Shown: positions 27,517 to 36,853 of the stretch, one piece after another
How the letters are laid out: each line of letters opens with the position of its first letter
Numbering within the stretch: the stretch's first letter is position 1
Assembly: GCF_038419845.1 (NCBI RefSeq)
Contig: NZ_JBCAQT010000014.1
Location: 1 to 64,000 of the forward strand
Length of the DNA: 64,000 nt
From: Marinimicrobium sp038419845
Lineage (GTDB): Bacteria > Pseudomonadota > Gammaproteobacteria > Pseudomonadales > Cellvibrionaceae
Direction: 5' to 3'
The notes under the pieces: generated by a model
Databases searched by the model: none
What the model was told of the DNA's origin: nothing
Seen by the model: only the letters and a program-made list of their open reading frames with translations
Program-made: the position numbers and the translations under genes

Positions 27517-28356
27517 ATGAAATCGATCGAAGAACGCTTTGCGGTCCATATCGACGACTACAGGCACTACGACACCGAAAAACTGCGCAAACACTTCCTG
27601 ATCGAAAAGATCTTTGAAGACGATCATATCGGGTTTGTGTACACCCATTACGACCGCATGATGGTCGGTGGCGCCAAACCGGTGAACAAAACCCTGACGC
27701 TGGAGCCCGTCGACCAGCAGAAAGCCGAGCACTTTCTCGACCGGCGCGAACTGGGCGCGATCAATATCGGCGGCGATGGAGTGATCACCGTCGACGGCAC
27801 CGATTACGAACTCGAGACCAAGAGCGCCCTGTACATCGGGCGCGGCGCCAAAGAAGTGAGCTTTCGCAGCGTGGACGCCAAGAACCCGGCCAAGTTCTAT
27901 ATGAACTCGGCTCCGGCGCATCACTCGTATCCGAACAAAAAAGTCGGCATGAGCGAAGCCAATGTACTGGAACTCGGCTCTTCGGACACCTGTAATGAGC
28001 GTCGGGTCAATCAGCTACTGATCAATGGCATCATCGAGACCTGCCAACTGCAGATGGGCATGACCGAACTGCAGCCGGGCAGCATCTGGAACACCATGCC
28101 GGTCCACACCCACACCCGGAGAATGGAAGCCTACTTCTATTTCAACCTGCCGGACGACCAGGCCATCTGTCATTTCATGGGCCCGAAAGACGATACCCGT
28201 CACCTGTGGATCCACAATGAACAGGCGGCCCTGTCTCCACCCTGGTCCATGCACTCCGGTGTGGGCACTGCCAACTACACCTTCATCTGGGGCATGGCCG
28301 GTGAAAATCTCGACTACACCGACATGGACTTTCACCAGCCACACGAACTGAAGTAA
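27517..28356 (+). CDS. kduI: 5-dehydro-4-deoxy-D-glucuronate isomerase
   Basis: KduI converts 5-keto-4-deoxyuronate, formed from unsaturated galacturonate, to 2,5-diketo-3-deoxygluconate. The 279 residues match the family length and the metal-binding cupin features: VHTHTRRMEAYFYFNLPDDQ and LWIHNEQAALSPPWSMHSGVG. GAGG lies upstream of the ATG and the start is only eight bases after the GH105 stop codon, so translation is probably coupled. kduD follows after 10 bases. Confidence 0.97.
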   Translation: MKSIEERFAVHIDDYRHYDTEKLRKHFLIEKIFEDDHIGFVYTHYDRMMVGGAKPVNKTLTLEPVDQQKAEHFLDRRELGAINIGGDGVITVDGTDYELETKSALYIGRGAKEVSFRSVDAKNPAKFYMNSAPAHHSYPNKKVGMSEANVLELGSSDTCNERRVNQLLINGIIETCQLQMGMTELQPGSIWNTMPVHTHTRRMEAYFYFNLPDDQAICHFMGPKDDTRHLWIHNEQAALSPPWSMHSGVGTANYTFIWGMAGENLDYTDMDFHQPHELK

Positions 28357-28366
28357 GGAGTTCTCT

Positions 28367-29158
28367 ATGACACATCCTCTGTTTGATCTGACCGGCAAGG
28401 TCGCACTGGTCACCGGCGCCACTCACGGCCTGGGCATGGCCATGGCCAAGGGCCTGGGCAGCGCCGGCGCCACCATCGTGGTCAACGGTCACTCCTCGCA
28501 GGAGAAAATCGACAAGGCCGTAGCCGAGTACGAAGCGGCCGGCTACAAGGCGCACGGCTACAAGTTTGACGTCACCGATGAAGATCAGGTGATCGCCGCC
28601 GTCGACAAAATTGAAAAAGAAGTGGGCCCGATCGATATTCTGGTCAACAACGCCGGCATTATCAAACGCGTCCCCATGCTGGAAATGCCGGTGGATGAGT
28701 TCAAGCAGGTCATCGACACCAACCTGGTGGGCGTTTTCACCATGACCCGCCCGGTGGCGCGCAAGATGGTCGAACGCAAGCAGGGCAAGATCATCAACAT
28801 CTGCTCGATGATGAGCGAGCTGGGCCGCGACTCGGTCGGCGCCTACGCCGCTGCCAAGGGCGGACTGAAAATGCTCACCCGCAACATGGCCACCGAGTGG
28901 GCCCGCCACAACGTACAGGTCAACGGCATCGGCCCGGGCTATTTTGCCACCGCGCAGACCGAACCGATTCGCGTGGAAGGCAACCCGCTGAACGAATTCA
29001 TCATCAGCCGCACACCGGCGGGCAAGTGGGGCGACCCGGACGACCTGCAGGGCGCGGCCGTATTCCTGTCATCCAAGGCGAGCGACTTTGTGACCGGACA
29101 GGTGGTCTATGTCGACGGTGGCATTCTGGCAACCATCGGCAAGCCGGCCAACGAGTAA
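28367..29158 (+). CDS. kduD: 2-deoxy-D-gluconate 3-dehydrogenase / KduD-type SDR
   Basis: This short-chain dehydrogenase is expected to reduce 2,5-diketo-3-deoxygluconate to 2-keto-3-deoxygluconate with NAD(P)H. The 263 residues have the cofactor motif TGATHGLGMAMAKGL, the NNAG motif, the catalytic Ser region ICSMMSELGRDSVG and YAAAKGG (YxxxK). AAGGAG lies before the ATG. It ends the GH105-kduI-kduD operon, before a strong terminator. Closely related gluconate 5-dehydrogenases are the alternative reading; the operon context favours KduD. Confidence 0.92.
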   Translation: MTHPLFDLTGKVALVTGATHGLGMAMAKGLGSAGATIVVNGHSSQEKIDKAVAEYEAAGYKAHGYKFDVTDEDQVIAAVDKIEKEVGPIDILVNNAGIIKRVPMLEMPVDEFKQVIDTNLVGVFTMTRPVARKMVERKQGKIINICSMMSELGRDSVGAYAAAKGGLKMLTRNMATEWARHNVQVNGIGPGYFATAQTEPIRVEGNPLNEFIISRTPAGKWGDPDDLQGAAVFLSSKASDFVTGQVVYVDGGILATIGKPANE

Positions 29159-29182
29159 GATTTCAATCATCATGATTGACTT

Positions 29183-29214
29183 GGGGCAGTCGCTTTCAGC
29201 GCTGCCCCTTTTTT
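29183..29214 (+). terminator. Intrinsic terminator after kduD
   Basis: GGGGCAG (29183-29189) pairs with CTGCCCC (29202-29208) around an inner CGC/GCG stem and a TTTCA loop, followed by T6. It ends the GH105-kduI-kduD transcript. Confidence 0.92.
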
Positions 29215-29242
29215 GAAGGCATTAACGGTTCAGAAGAGGCGC

Positions 29243-31015
29243 TTAGCGCACCAGCGGCCAACCCAGCGCCAGCACCGTCACCGTGGTCACCCCCACCAGC
29301 AGGTTCATAGGCACCCCCACCTTGAGAAAATCGGTAAAGCGGTAGCCGCCGGGGCCGTAGACCATGAGGTTGGTCTGGTAGCCCAGAGGGGTGGCGAAGC
29401 TGGCCGAGGCGGCAATCATCACTGCAAAGATATAGGGTTCCGGATTGAGACTGGCCTTCTGGGTGATTTCCAGCACCACCGGCAGCATGATGATCGCGGC
29501 GGCATTGTTGGTGATGCACTCGGTGAGAATCGACACGCTGATGTAGATCAGAATCAGGATCAGCAGTGGATGCCCCGCACTCAGATCAATGGCGGTCTCG
29601 CCGAGCAGGCGGGCGACGCCGGTTTTTTCCAGGGCGGCGCCCAGAGCAAAAGACGAAGCAATGGTCAGCAACACTGTCGGGTCCAGACTCTTCTGGGCCT
29701 GGGGCGCGGAGCAGCAGCCGGTCAGCAACATGGCCGCCGCCCCTAGCAAGCCGGCATGCAGCATGGGCAGCAATCCGGTGGCCGCACTGAGCACCACCAG
29801 CATCAGAATCCCCCAGGCCAGGTAGGCGCGCTGATGGCGGGGCGCCTCGGTGTGCAGGTCGTTGACCAGGAGAAAGTCCTTGTTGTACTGCTGGCGGCTG
29901 ACAAACGCCGGGCGGGCTTCGAGCAACAGCGTATCGCCCGGCTTGAGTTTGATCGTTCCCAGGTTCCCCGGGACCCGATCACCGTGGCGGGCCACCGCCA
30001 GCACTACCGCGCCGTAGCGCTCGCGGAACTGGGAGTCACGAATGGTCTGGTTGATGCAGTTACTGTGAGGGGAGATCACGGCCTCCACCAGGCGGCGCTC
30101 GCTGTGCTCTTTGGCCAGGGTGGGCTCGCTGCCGTTGGTGGAGGCGATAATGCCTTTGATGCGCAGCAGATCGGAAATCGCCTCGGTATCACCGGCGAAC
30201 ACCAACCGGTCGCCGGCCTGCAGGGGCTCTTCCGAGCCGACCGCCGGCACAATGGCACCGGCGCGTTCAATTTCCACCAGGTAGATCCGCTTGAGATTAC
30301 GCAGGCCCGCCTGCTCGACGGTTTTGCCCACCAGCGGGCCACCGGCGGCAACCGCCACCTCGAGGGTGAACTCGCGCAGGTTGCCAAATATTTCCTTCTC
30401 CCGTCGGCCGGGCAGCCAGCGCGGGAAAAACACCAGGATAAACACCAGGCCCACCACGGCGACGGGCAGTGCCACGGCGGTAATCGAGAACAGGGAGAAG
30501 CCGGGCTCGCCGGTCATGGCCTGATACTGACCATTGACCACCAGATTGGTGCTGGTGCCCACCATGGTCAGGGTACCGCCGAGGATGGCGGCGTAACTGA
30601 GCGGAATCATCAGCTTGGAGACGGGCACGTCAATGCGCTTGGCCCAGGCGCGCACCGCCGGAATCATGGTGGCCACGACCGGAGTGTTATTCAGCACACC
30701 ACTGAACAGCGCCACCGGCAGGCTGATCCGCAGTTGCGCCCCACGGGTGCCTTTGGGTTTGCCCAGAACATAGTGCACGATCAGCTCGATACCGCCCGAG
30801 GCGTGAATGCCCGAGGCGACCACAAACATGGCGGCCACGGTGATCAGGCCACTGTTGCCAAAGCCGGCAAAGGCCTCCCCGGCGGTGAGCACGCCGCTGA
30901 CCAGCAGCACAATCAGCACTCCGGTCATGACCAGGTGCGGTCCGATGCGGGTAAAAATCAGTGTGCCCAGGGCGCCGAGCGTCAGCAGCAGAGACAGGAG
31001 GCCTTGCCATTCCAT
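29243..31015 (-). CDS. SLC13/DASS-type anion permease with two RCK_C (TrkA-C) domains
   Basis: The 590 residues contain about 11-12 membrane segments interrupted by a cytoplasmic region (about residues 210-380) with two TrkA-C-like regulatory domains, recognisable at LQAGDRLVFAGDTEAI and KLKPGDTLLLEARP. Permease motifs are TPVVATMIPAVRAWAKR, GTSTNLVVNGQYQ, ECITNNAAAIIMLPV and FATPLGYQTNLMVYGPGGY. Related proteins carry sulfate, dicarboxylates or other anions with sodium or protons; the substrate here cannot be read. It is transcribed alone, convergent with kduD. Confidence 0.88.
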   Translation of the reverse strand: MEWQGLLSLLLTLGALGTLIFTRIGPHLVMTGVLIVLLVSGVLTAGEAFAGFGNSGLITVAAMFVVASGIHASGGIELIVHYVLGKPKGTRGAQLRISLPVALFSGVLNNTPVVATMIPAVRAWAKRIDVPVSKLMIPLSYAAILGGTLTMVGTSTNLVVNGQYQAMTGEPGFSLFSITAVALPVAVVGLVFILVFFPRWLPGRREKEIFGNLREFTLEVAVAAGGPLVGKTVEQAGLRNLKRIYLVEIERAGAIVPAVGSEEPLQAGDRLVFAGDTEAISDLLRIKGIIASTNGSEPTLAKEHSERRLVEAVISPHSNCINQTIRDSQFRERYGAVVLAVARHGDRVPGNLGTIKLKPGDTLLLEARPAFVSRQQYNKDFLLVNDLHTEAPRHQRAYLAWGILMLVVLSAATGLLPMLHAGLLGAAAMLLTGCCSAPQAQKSLDPTVLLTIASSFALGAALEKTGVARLLGETAIDLSAGHPLLILILIYISVSILTECITNNAAAIIMLPVVLEITQKASLNPEPYIFAVMIAASASFATPLGYQTNLMVYGPGGYRFTDFLKVGVPMNLLVGVTTVTVLALGWPLVR

Positions 31016-31261
31016 ACGTTATAATCCAGAAAAACCGGTTGTTCAGGCTCGCGAGCATACCCAAAGCCGATGCCGGTGGAAAATAGTTATTGGCTCTACC
31101 TATATAACAGCATGGTATATGTAGCCTCGAGTATTATCATGGCGTTGTTCTATAGCGGCCAGGCAAACTGCCAAAATCAGAACCCGGGCGTGAACTCCAG
31201 GCCGCCCGATCAACGTATCTCTGACCCAATACCGCCGCCTCACTCACAGGAGCCCGACCCG

Positions 31262-32380
31262 ATGACCCCGACCCGCTTATGGAGAACGGCCCTTGTATCC
31301 CTGCTACTGACCCTCCCCTCGCTGGCATGGAGCGCCGAACTGGTCTTCCGCCTCGACAATCCGCCTTCCGAGGGCACTCTGGTAGCACAGGTTTACGGCA
31401 ATGCAGACCGCTTCGGCGGCTTCCGGGAACCCGACCGGCGCGAGGTCTTCCGCATCGACGCCGAGCAGGGAGAGTATCGGATTGGCGATCTACCGGCGGG
31501 TGACTATGCCCTGCTGGTGTACTGGGACGAGAACGACAATGGCCTGCTCGATCGCAATTTCATCGGCATTCCGCGCGAGCCCATCGCCCTGTCCAATCAG
31601 TACCGGCCCAAGGGGCCGCCCAGTTTCGAGCGCGCCCGCGTTCGCCTGGCCGAAGACGAAAGCCTTGAGCAGACCCTGAGCCTGAGCCGGCCTCTGGGCC
31701 AGCTGGGTCAATGGGGCGTCGGGCTGGGCGTGATTGGCCAGACCTCACCGTATCGCGGCAGCGATGCCCGCCCCCTTCAGGCGATACCGGCGCTGGTCTA
31801 TATCGGCGAGCGCCTGCAATGGACCGGCCCTCGCATCCGCTACAACCTCTTCGGCAGTGACGACTGGCGCCTGGCCCTGCAGGGGGATCTGCGTCTGAGC
31901 GCCTATGAGGAAAAAGACAGCGAGTATCTGGTGGGCCTGGGAGACCGTGAGACCACCTTCATGGGCGGGATGGCGTTGATTCGCGAGCTGCCCGCCGGCA
32001 TCGACCTGGCGGCCAGTGCCCGCACCGACCTGCTCAACCGCCACGGCGGTCACATCGCCAGCCTGACTCTCAGCCGGGGCTTTCAGTTGGGCAATTGGCG
32101 GGTGTCGCCCTCGATCGGGGTGAACTGGTTGAGTGGCGCGTTGGCGGATTACGAGTTCGGTGTGCCCGTTGCGGCGCAGACGGACTGGCGCCCGGCCTAC
32201 TCGCTGTCATCGGCACTCAATCGGGAAGTGGGCGTTTCCTTTTTCTATGAACTCACCCCCGGCTGGCAACTGGTCGGCAACCTGGGGCTGGAGCAACTGG
32301 ACGACGCCATTGTCGACAGTCCCATCGTCGATCAACAGCGCCTGACCAAAGGCTTCCTTTCCCTGACCTATGCCTTTTAA
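31262..32380 (+). CDS. Outer-membrane MipA/OmpV-family protein with N-terminal DUF2141-like domain
   Basis: AGGAG nine bases upstream supports ATG 31262 (372 residues). A signal peptide (cleavage after SLAWSA, about residue 21) is followed by a ~100-residue DUF2141-like beta domain, seen in LPAGDYALLVYWDENDNGLLDRNFIGIPREP. The C-terminal ~250 residues form an MipA/OmpV-type beta barrel ending in LSLTYAF, with the terminal Phe needed for outer-membrane insertion. OmpV/MipA proteins are porin-like or scaffold proteins. The domain combination is not one I know as standard. It is convergent with the TonB receptor gene. Confidence 0.82.
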   Translation: MTPTRLWRTALVSLLLTLPSLAWSAELVFRLDNPPSEGTLVAQVYGNADRFGGFREPDRREVFRIDAEQGEYRIGDLPAGDYALLVYWDENDNGLLDRNFIGIPREPIALSNQYRPKGPPSFERARVRLAEDESLEQTLSLSRPLGQLGQWGVGLGVIGQTSPYRGSDARPLQAIPALVYIGERLQWTGPRIRYNLFGSDDWRLALQGDLRLSAYEEKDSEYLVGLGDRETTFMGGMALIRELPAGIDLAASARTDLLNRHGGHIASLTLSRGFQLGNWRVSPSIGVNWLSGALADYEFGVPVAAQTDWRPAYSLSSALNREVGVSFFYELTPGWQLVGNLGLEQLDDAIVDSPIVDQQRLTKGFLSLTYAF

Positions 32381-32390
32381 CCCATCAATA

Positions 32391-32412
32391 GTGAACCGCT
32401 TGGCTCACTTTT
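32391..32412. terminator. Hairpin between convergent ompV-like and TonB-receptor genes
   Basis: GTGAACC (32391-32397) pairs imperfectly (one A-C mismatch) with GGCTCAC (32402-32408), followed by TTTT on the plus strand. It lies in the 36-base gap between the two stop codons. Confidence 0.45.
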
Positions 32413-32416
32413 CTGC

Positions 32417-34855
32417 TTAAAACTCCGAGCGCAGCCCGACCGCCAGCGCGCGCGCCGGCAACGGGGCCTTGTCTTTCAGAAAGGAGGTGTGCGGGCGCGC
32501 TTCTTCATTGGTCAGGTTACTGCCCTGAACATAAAAGGTGAGCGCCTGCCCCGCCGCCTCGAGTTCATAACTGAGCTGGGCATCGACCAGGGTGTAGCCC
32601 TCGGACTCCGACTCGGTGGCGCCGACTTTGTCCTGCTTGAAATAGTGACTGGTGCTGAACTCGGCCTGCCAGTGACCCAGCTGGTACTCCAGGCGCCCGC
32701 CCAGGCGCAGCGGCGGAATGCGCGGCAGGTTGCCGCCCTCGCGCAGCTCGGCCCGGGTGTAGTCGCTGAACAGTGTCAGCTTGAACGGCTGACTCACCTG
32801 CCAGACCCATTCACCTTCCAGACCGTAGAGCCGGGCATCCCGGGCCTGGTACTGATACACCGGCAGGCCGGCCGGCTCTTCATGGGTCGCCGGCGCTTCA
32901 TCGGCATGCGTTTCTTCCCCGACAGGCTCGTCGCCATGATCGTGGGCATGGTCGTCCTCGGCTGTCAGGCCCGTATTGGCCAGGTAGTAGAAATCATCCA
33001 TCTGGTTGTAGAACGCATTCAGAGTAAAGCCGATATTGCCCTCGAACTTACGCAGGGTCAGGTCAATGTTGTTGGAGCTCTCCAGCTCGACCGCGGCCGG
33101 GCTGAGCTCAAAATGAAATTGCTCGCCCGCCTCATCGTGGCGCTCATACAGCGCGCCCACTTCATAGGTACTGGTCCCGATGTGGGGGCCAAACGAGTAG
33201 AGCTCCGCCGCCGACGGGGCCCGTTGCGCGCGAGTCAGTGACAGGCCCAGGTTGTAGCCGGGGGTGAAGTCCCAGACCGCGCCGGCCGAGAGGCTGAACG
33301 GCTCGAATACCTGCTCCACCTGATACACGGCGAGCATGCCCTCCTGCCCTTCGAGCGGCAAAGTCAGCCGATCCGCGCCCACCTCGACGCGCTCGACCCG
33401 GGCGCCCAGCTGTAGCTGCCAGCCCGAGAAGTGACGCTCTTCCATCCACGCCAGTGCGAGACTGTCAGTGGTGGCGGGCGGAGTGAAGGCTTCTTCGCCC
33501 TGGGCCTCAAAGTCCTGATGCTTGTACTGTAGGCTCCAGGCCCCGCGCCACTCCAACACCGGATGGTGGAACAGTTCGGCCCGGACCTCGTGACTGGTGT
33601 TGGTAAAGGTGGTGAGCGCCGCACCGTTCTCGATTTCGGAATGGACGTAATCGGTGTAGCCCACCCGGGTATTGAGCGCACTGAACCAGGCGTGATCGAG
33701 GCTGAGCTCACTGTGCAACTGCCAGCGATCCTGCTCCAGATCGGCGTACACGGATTCTTCCTCTGCGCCGTGTTCGCCCTCCCCGTGGCTGTGTCCGGGG
33801 ATACCGTAGGTCCGCTCAAGCCGGCCGTAGGAGAGGCCGACAAAGCCGTTATCCAGCAGGTAGCTACCGCCGACATTGGCACCCTTGGCGCGGTAAGCCG
33901 AGTTGTCCAGACGCCCGCTGCCCGGCTCTTCAAGACCCGCTTCCTCATGGCCGGGTTCCTCATGGTCGTACTCCGAGGGCTCTTCGTGCGCCGAGGGCTC
34001 TTCGTGCGCCGCTTCAGCCGGCACCGGAATTCGGTAGTCGTTGGATTCGCGCCAGAAACCGTCCAGGTGCGTGGCCCAGGAGCCGGCCCCGGTGGTCAGG
34101 CTGGCGGAGGCCAGTTTTTCATCGGCCACATCGTTGTGTTTGAGATGCCACTGGCCCTCGGTGAGATTATCCTGGGGAACGCGGCCATCCACGATGTTCA
34201 CCACCCCGCCAATAGCGCCACTGCCGTAAAAGAGGGTGGCGGGGCCGCGCAGAATTTCAATCTGCTGCGCGGTGGAGGCTTCGGTGGTCACCATATGGTC
34301 GGGCCCGACCCGGGAGACATCCCCCGCGTCCAACCCGTTCTGCGCAATCAACACCCGCGGGCCGCCCAGGCCCCGGATGATCGGGCTGCTCGCCACCGGA
34401 CCATAGTAGTCGGTGTGGACCCCCACCTGGTCTTTCAGGGTTTCGCCCAGGGTCGAGGCCTGGCGCCGGCGCAACTGCTCGGCACTCAGCACATTCACCG
34501 GCTGGGCCGACTCCAGGGAGGAGGCGTGCCAGGGCAGGGCCACCACTTCGATCACTTCCATCACCGTGGAGCGCAGACGGATGTCCACCGGGCTTTCGTC
34601 CAGGCGCACATGCACCTGCCGGTGGGAGAAACTGGGGGCCATGATGTGCAGCTCCACTTCTTCGCCGCGCAGGTCGTCCAGGGTGAAGCGGCCCTGCTCG
34701 TCCGCCACGGCCCGGCGGTTGCTGCCCACCCATTCGACAATGGCGCCAGCCACCGGCTGCCCGGTGCCATCGCGTACCACACCGCTGAGATCCTCCGCCA
34801 GCGCCCAGGGCGACAGACACAGACCGATGATTAACCCAAGACCTGGCTTTCGCAT
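32417..34855 (-). CDS. znuD: TonB-dependent outer-membrane receptor, His-rich, probably zinc (ZnuD-like)
   Basis: The ATG at 34855 has GTGGAGG upstream and yields 812 residues with a signal peptide (MRKPGLGLIIGLCLSPWALA). A carboxypeptidase-regulatory-like domain (about 24-100) precedes the plug domain (EQLRRRQASTLGETLKD, RGLGGPRVLIAQNGL, EILRGPATLFYGSGAIGGVV) and a 22-strand barrel ending in RSEF. Three His/Glu/Asp-rich extracellular stretches, encoded near 33900-34015, 33760-33800 and 32875-32960, resemble the metal-capture loops of ZnuD. A Zur-like box lies 62 bases upstream. Zinc as the ligand is inferred from the His-rich loops plus the box; copper or nickel would be the alternatives. 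Confidence 0.85.
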   Translation of the reverse strand: MRKPGLGLIIGLCLSPWALAEDLSGVVRDGTGQPVAGAIVEWVGSNRRAVADEQGRFTLDDLRGEEVELHIMAPSFSHRQVHVRLDESPVDIRLRSTVMEVIEVVALPWHASSLESAQPVNVLSAEQLRRRQASTLGETLKDQVGVHTDYYGPVASSPIIRGLGGPRVLIAQNGLDAGDVSRVGPDHMVTTEASTAQQIEILRGPATLFYGSGAIGGVVNIVDGRVPQDNLTEGQWHLKHNDVADEKLASASLTTGAGSWATHLDGFWRESNDYRIPVPAEAAHEEPSAHEEPSEYDHEEPGHEEAGLEEPGSGRLDNSAYRAKGANVGGSYLLDNGFVGLSYGRLERTYGIPGHSHGEGEHGAEEESVYADLEQDRWQLHSELSLDHAWFSALNTRVGYTDYVHSEIENGAALTTFTNTSHEVRAELFHHPVLEWRGAWSLQYKHQDFEAQGEEAFTPPATTDSLALAWMEERHFSGWQLQLGARVERVEVGADRLTLPLEGQEGMLAVYQVEQVFEPFSLSAGAVWDFTPGYNLGLSLTRAQRAPSAAELYSFGPHIGTSTYEVGALYERHDEAGEQFHFELSPAAVELESSNNIDLTLRKFEGNIGFTLNAFYNQMDDFYYLANTGLTAEDDHAHDHGDEPVGEETHADEAPATHEEPAGLPVYQYQARDARLYGLEGEWVWQVSQPFKLTLFSDYTRAELREGGNLPRIPPLRLGGRLEYQLGHWQAEFSTSHYFKQDKVGATESESEGYTLVDAQLSYELEAAGQALTFYVQGSNLTNEEARPHTSFLKDKAPLPARALAVGLRSEF

Positions 34856-34916
34856 TGATACCTCCACTAATGATTCTTCAAAGCCGGACTCACTCACGCC
34901 AACGGCTCTCAATATT

Positions 34917-34929
34917 GTTATGGTATAAC
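34917..34929 (-). promoter_or_regulatory. Zur-like box upstream of the TonB receptor
   Basis: GTTATGGTATAAC matches the gammaproteobacterial Zur core GTTATANTATAAC at all but one fixed base, and the palindrome extends one base on each side. It lies 62 bases upstream of the receptor start, in the promoter zone. Confidence 0.65.
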
Positions 34930-35223
34930 ATAACGGGATCAATAGAAAAGCCCCGCCCGGTTTTTTGCCGACACCTTTAACCGACAGAACGTTTGCGCAC
35001 CACAACAGAACATTCAACCGTGCAATGGTTTCCGGTCGGGCAAATCACTTCAGAAAGAACGCGCCGCCCTGGCGCCCTCCTTCCGATTTTCGGGCCGGGA
35101 GCGCACCAGAGTGACTCACGAAAGCCCCCATAAAAAGCCGCCTGCACAGCTTTCACACAGAGCCTCTGACCCAGACCACTCAAAAAACTTATATAAAACA
35201 GTTACTTAATGGTTTTTTGAGCT

Positions 35224-35238
35224 TGGCACAGGCATTGC
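35224..35238 (+). promoter_or_regulatory. Sigma-54 promoter of the nitrate transporter gene
   Basis: TGGCACAGGCATTGC followed by A is a near-perfect -24/-12 element (TGGCAC-N5-TTGCA). It lies about 120 bases before the transporter ATG, consistent with nitrogen control by the NtrBC system in this window. Confidence 0.85.
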
Positions 35239-35361
35239 AAAGCAGTGGGTAATGCGGTTGCCGGTTTTGCGTCACCTCTCTCTGGACGAGCACAACAGAA
35301 GAACACTGAGCGGCCATTATCGTGCTCCATTTCGGCACATGTTCACCCACAGGATCATTTT

Positions 35362-36837
35362 ATGAGCTTGAACAAATTGAATCCGCTGGATTTATCCCAG
35401 CCCTCGATTCGGGCCCTGCACCTGAGTTGGTTCGCGTTTTTCCTGTCGTTCATGGTCTGGTTCAGCCACGCACCGCTGAAGCCCCTGATTGTGGAAACGC
35501 TCGCCATGAGCGCCGACCAGTGGAAGGCCCTGCTGATTCTCAACGTCGCCCTGACCATTCCCGCGCGGATCGTGATCGGCATACTGGTGGACAAGTTCGG
35601 TCCGCGCCATGTGTTCAGCGGGCTGCTGTGTGTGTCCGGTCTGCTGTGTCTCGGGTTCGCCTCGGCCCAGAGTTTTGAACAGCTGGCGCTGACCCGCTTC
35701 ATGCTCGGCTTTGTGGGCGCCGGCTTTGTGATTGGCATTCGCATGGTGGGTGAGTGGTTCCCGGCCCGTCAGGTAGGCCTGGCCGAGGGCATTTACGGTG
35801 GTTGGGGCAATTTCGGTTCGGCCGCCTCGGCGTTCATCCTGCCGAGTCTCGCGGTGGGGGTTTTTGGTACCTTTGGCGGCTGGCGCGCGGCCATTGCCTG
35901 CACCGGCATCATCGCCATTGTGTACGGCCTCTTCTATTACTGGCGCGCCCGCAACACCCCCAAGGGCTCCACCTATTTCAAGTCAAAAAAATCCGGGGGC
36001 CTGGAAGTCTCCAACAAAAAAGACTTCTGGCTCTACATCGCCATGAACATCCCCATGTACGCCATTCTCGGTGTGCTCGCCTGGCGCCTGGGCCCGTCCA
36101 ACATCAGCCTGCTGAGCCAGAACCTGGTGTACCTGATGTGGGTCATTCTGATCGCGCTCTTCGCCTTCCAGTTCAGTCAGATCTACCGCGTGAACAAGGA
36201 GATGCTGGAACACGGCGTGCCCGAGCACGACAAATATGAATTCAAGCAGGTAGCGGTGCTGAACTGGGCCTACTTTGTGACCTTCGGCTCCGAGCTGGCA
36301 GTGGTGTCCATGCTGCCCGCGTTTTTTCTGGAAACCTTCACCCAGTTGAGTCTGGCCGAAGCCGGTCTGCTCGGCGGCGCCTTTGCCTTCATGAACCTGG
36401 TCGCGCGCCCCGGCGGCGGCTGGATCAGTGACAACTTCGGTCGGCGGCGCAGCATGTCGATTTTTATCGGCGGACTCGCCGTGGGCTATTTCGTTCTGTC
36501 ACAGATCGATGGCGGCTGGCCCGTGGCCCTGGCGGTGCTCGCGGTCATGTGTTGCTCCTTTTTCGTGCAGGCCGGTGAGGGTGCGGTCTTTGCCATGGTG
36601 CCGCTGATCAAGCGCCGGATGACCGGGCAGATTGCGGGCATGACCGGGGCCTACGGCAACGTTGGTGCCGTCACCTACCTGACCGCCTTCAGCTTTATGG
36701 ACGCCAGCACTTTCTTTCTGATCATTGCCGGCTCCGCTGTGGCGACCTTCTTCCTGGTGCAGATGCTGACCGAGCCCCAGGGACACATGAGCGAGATGAT
36801 GCCCGATGGTACAATCCAGCGAATCGAGCTGACCTAG
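35362..36837 (+). CDS. nasA: Nitrate/nitrite transporter of the NNP (NarK/NasA) MFS family
   Basis: The 491-residue MFS protein has 12 predicted membrane helices. NNP features are the N-terminal FMVWFSHAPLKPLI, the MFS motif GILVDKFGPRHVFSG, the nitrate signature region GGWGNFGSAASAFILPSL and the C-terminal counterpart GAYGNVGAVTYL. The start at 35362 has CAGGA upstream and fits the family N-terminus. The sigma-54 promoter and the kinase gene that follows are typical of assimilatory nitrate loci (compare the Pseudomonas nasA-kinase-nirB order). The reductase genes themselves are absent from the window. Confidence 0.92.
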   Translation: MSLNKLNPLDLSQPSIRALHLSWFAFFLSFMVWFSHAPLKPLIVETLAMSADQWKALLILNVALTIPARIVIGILVDKFGPRHVFSGLLCVSGLLCLGFASAQSFEQLALTRFMLGFVGAGFVIGIRMVGEWFPARQVGLAEGIYGGWGNFGSAASAFILPSLAVGVFGTFGGWRAAIACTGIIAIVYGLFYYWRARNTPKGSTYFKSKKSGGLEVSNKKDFWLYIAMNIPMYAILGVLAWRLGPSNISLLSQNLVYLMWVILIALFAFQFSQIYRVNKEMLEHGVPEHDKYEFKQVAVLNWAYFVTFGSELAVVSMLPAFFLETFTQLSLAEAGLLGGAFAFMNLVARPGGGWISDNFGRRRSMSIFIGGLAVGYFVLSQIDGGWPVALAVLAVMCCSFFVQAGEGAVFAMVPLIKRRMTGQIAGMTGAYGNVGAVTYLTAFSFMDASTFFLIIAGSAVATFFLVQMLTEPQGHMSEMMPDGTIQRIELT

Positions 36838-36853
36838 CCGTATGGACCAATAA

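Larger units (their letters stand above)
34856..35361. other. Divergent region TonB receptor / nitrate transporter
   Basis: This 506-base gap contains the Zur-like box of the receptor (34917-34929) and the sigma-54 promoter of the nitrate transporter (35224-35238). Only half-matches to the NtrC consensus are visible (for example near 35101-35115). The leader between promoter and start codon includes a possible long-range pairing GAGCAC/GTGCTC. No credible gene lies inside. Confidence 0.65.

Noticed and set aside
34977..35183. 68-codon minus-strand frame between the TonB receptor and nasA
   Set aside because: No family features, and it overlaps a regulatory region; likely noise.
35362..36837. 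Hexuronate or sugar MFS transporter reading for this gene
   Set aside because: The N-terminal and Gly-rich signatures, sigma-54 promoter and kinase neighbour fit the nitrate NNP family better.
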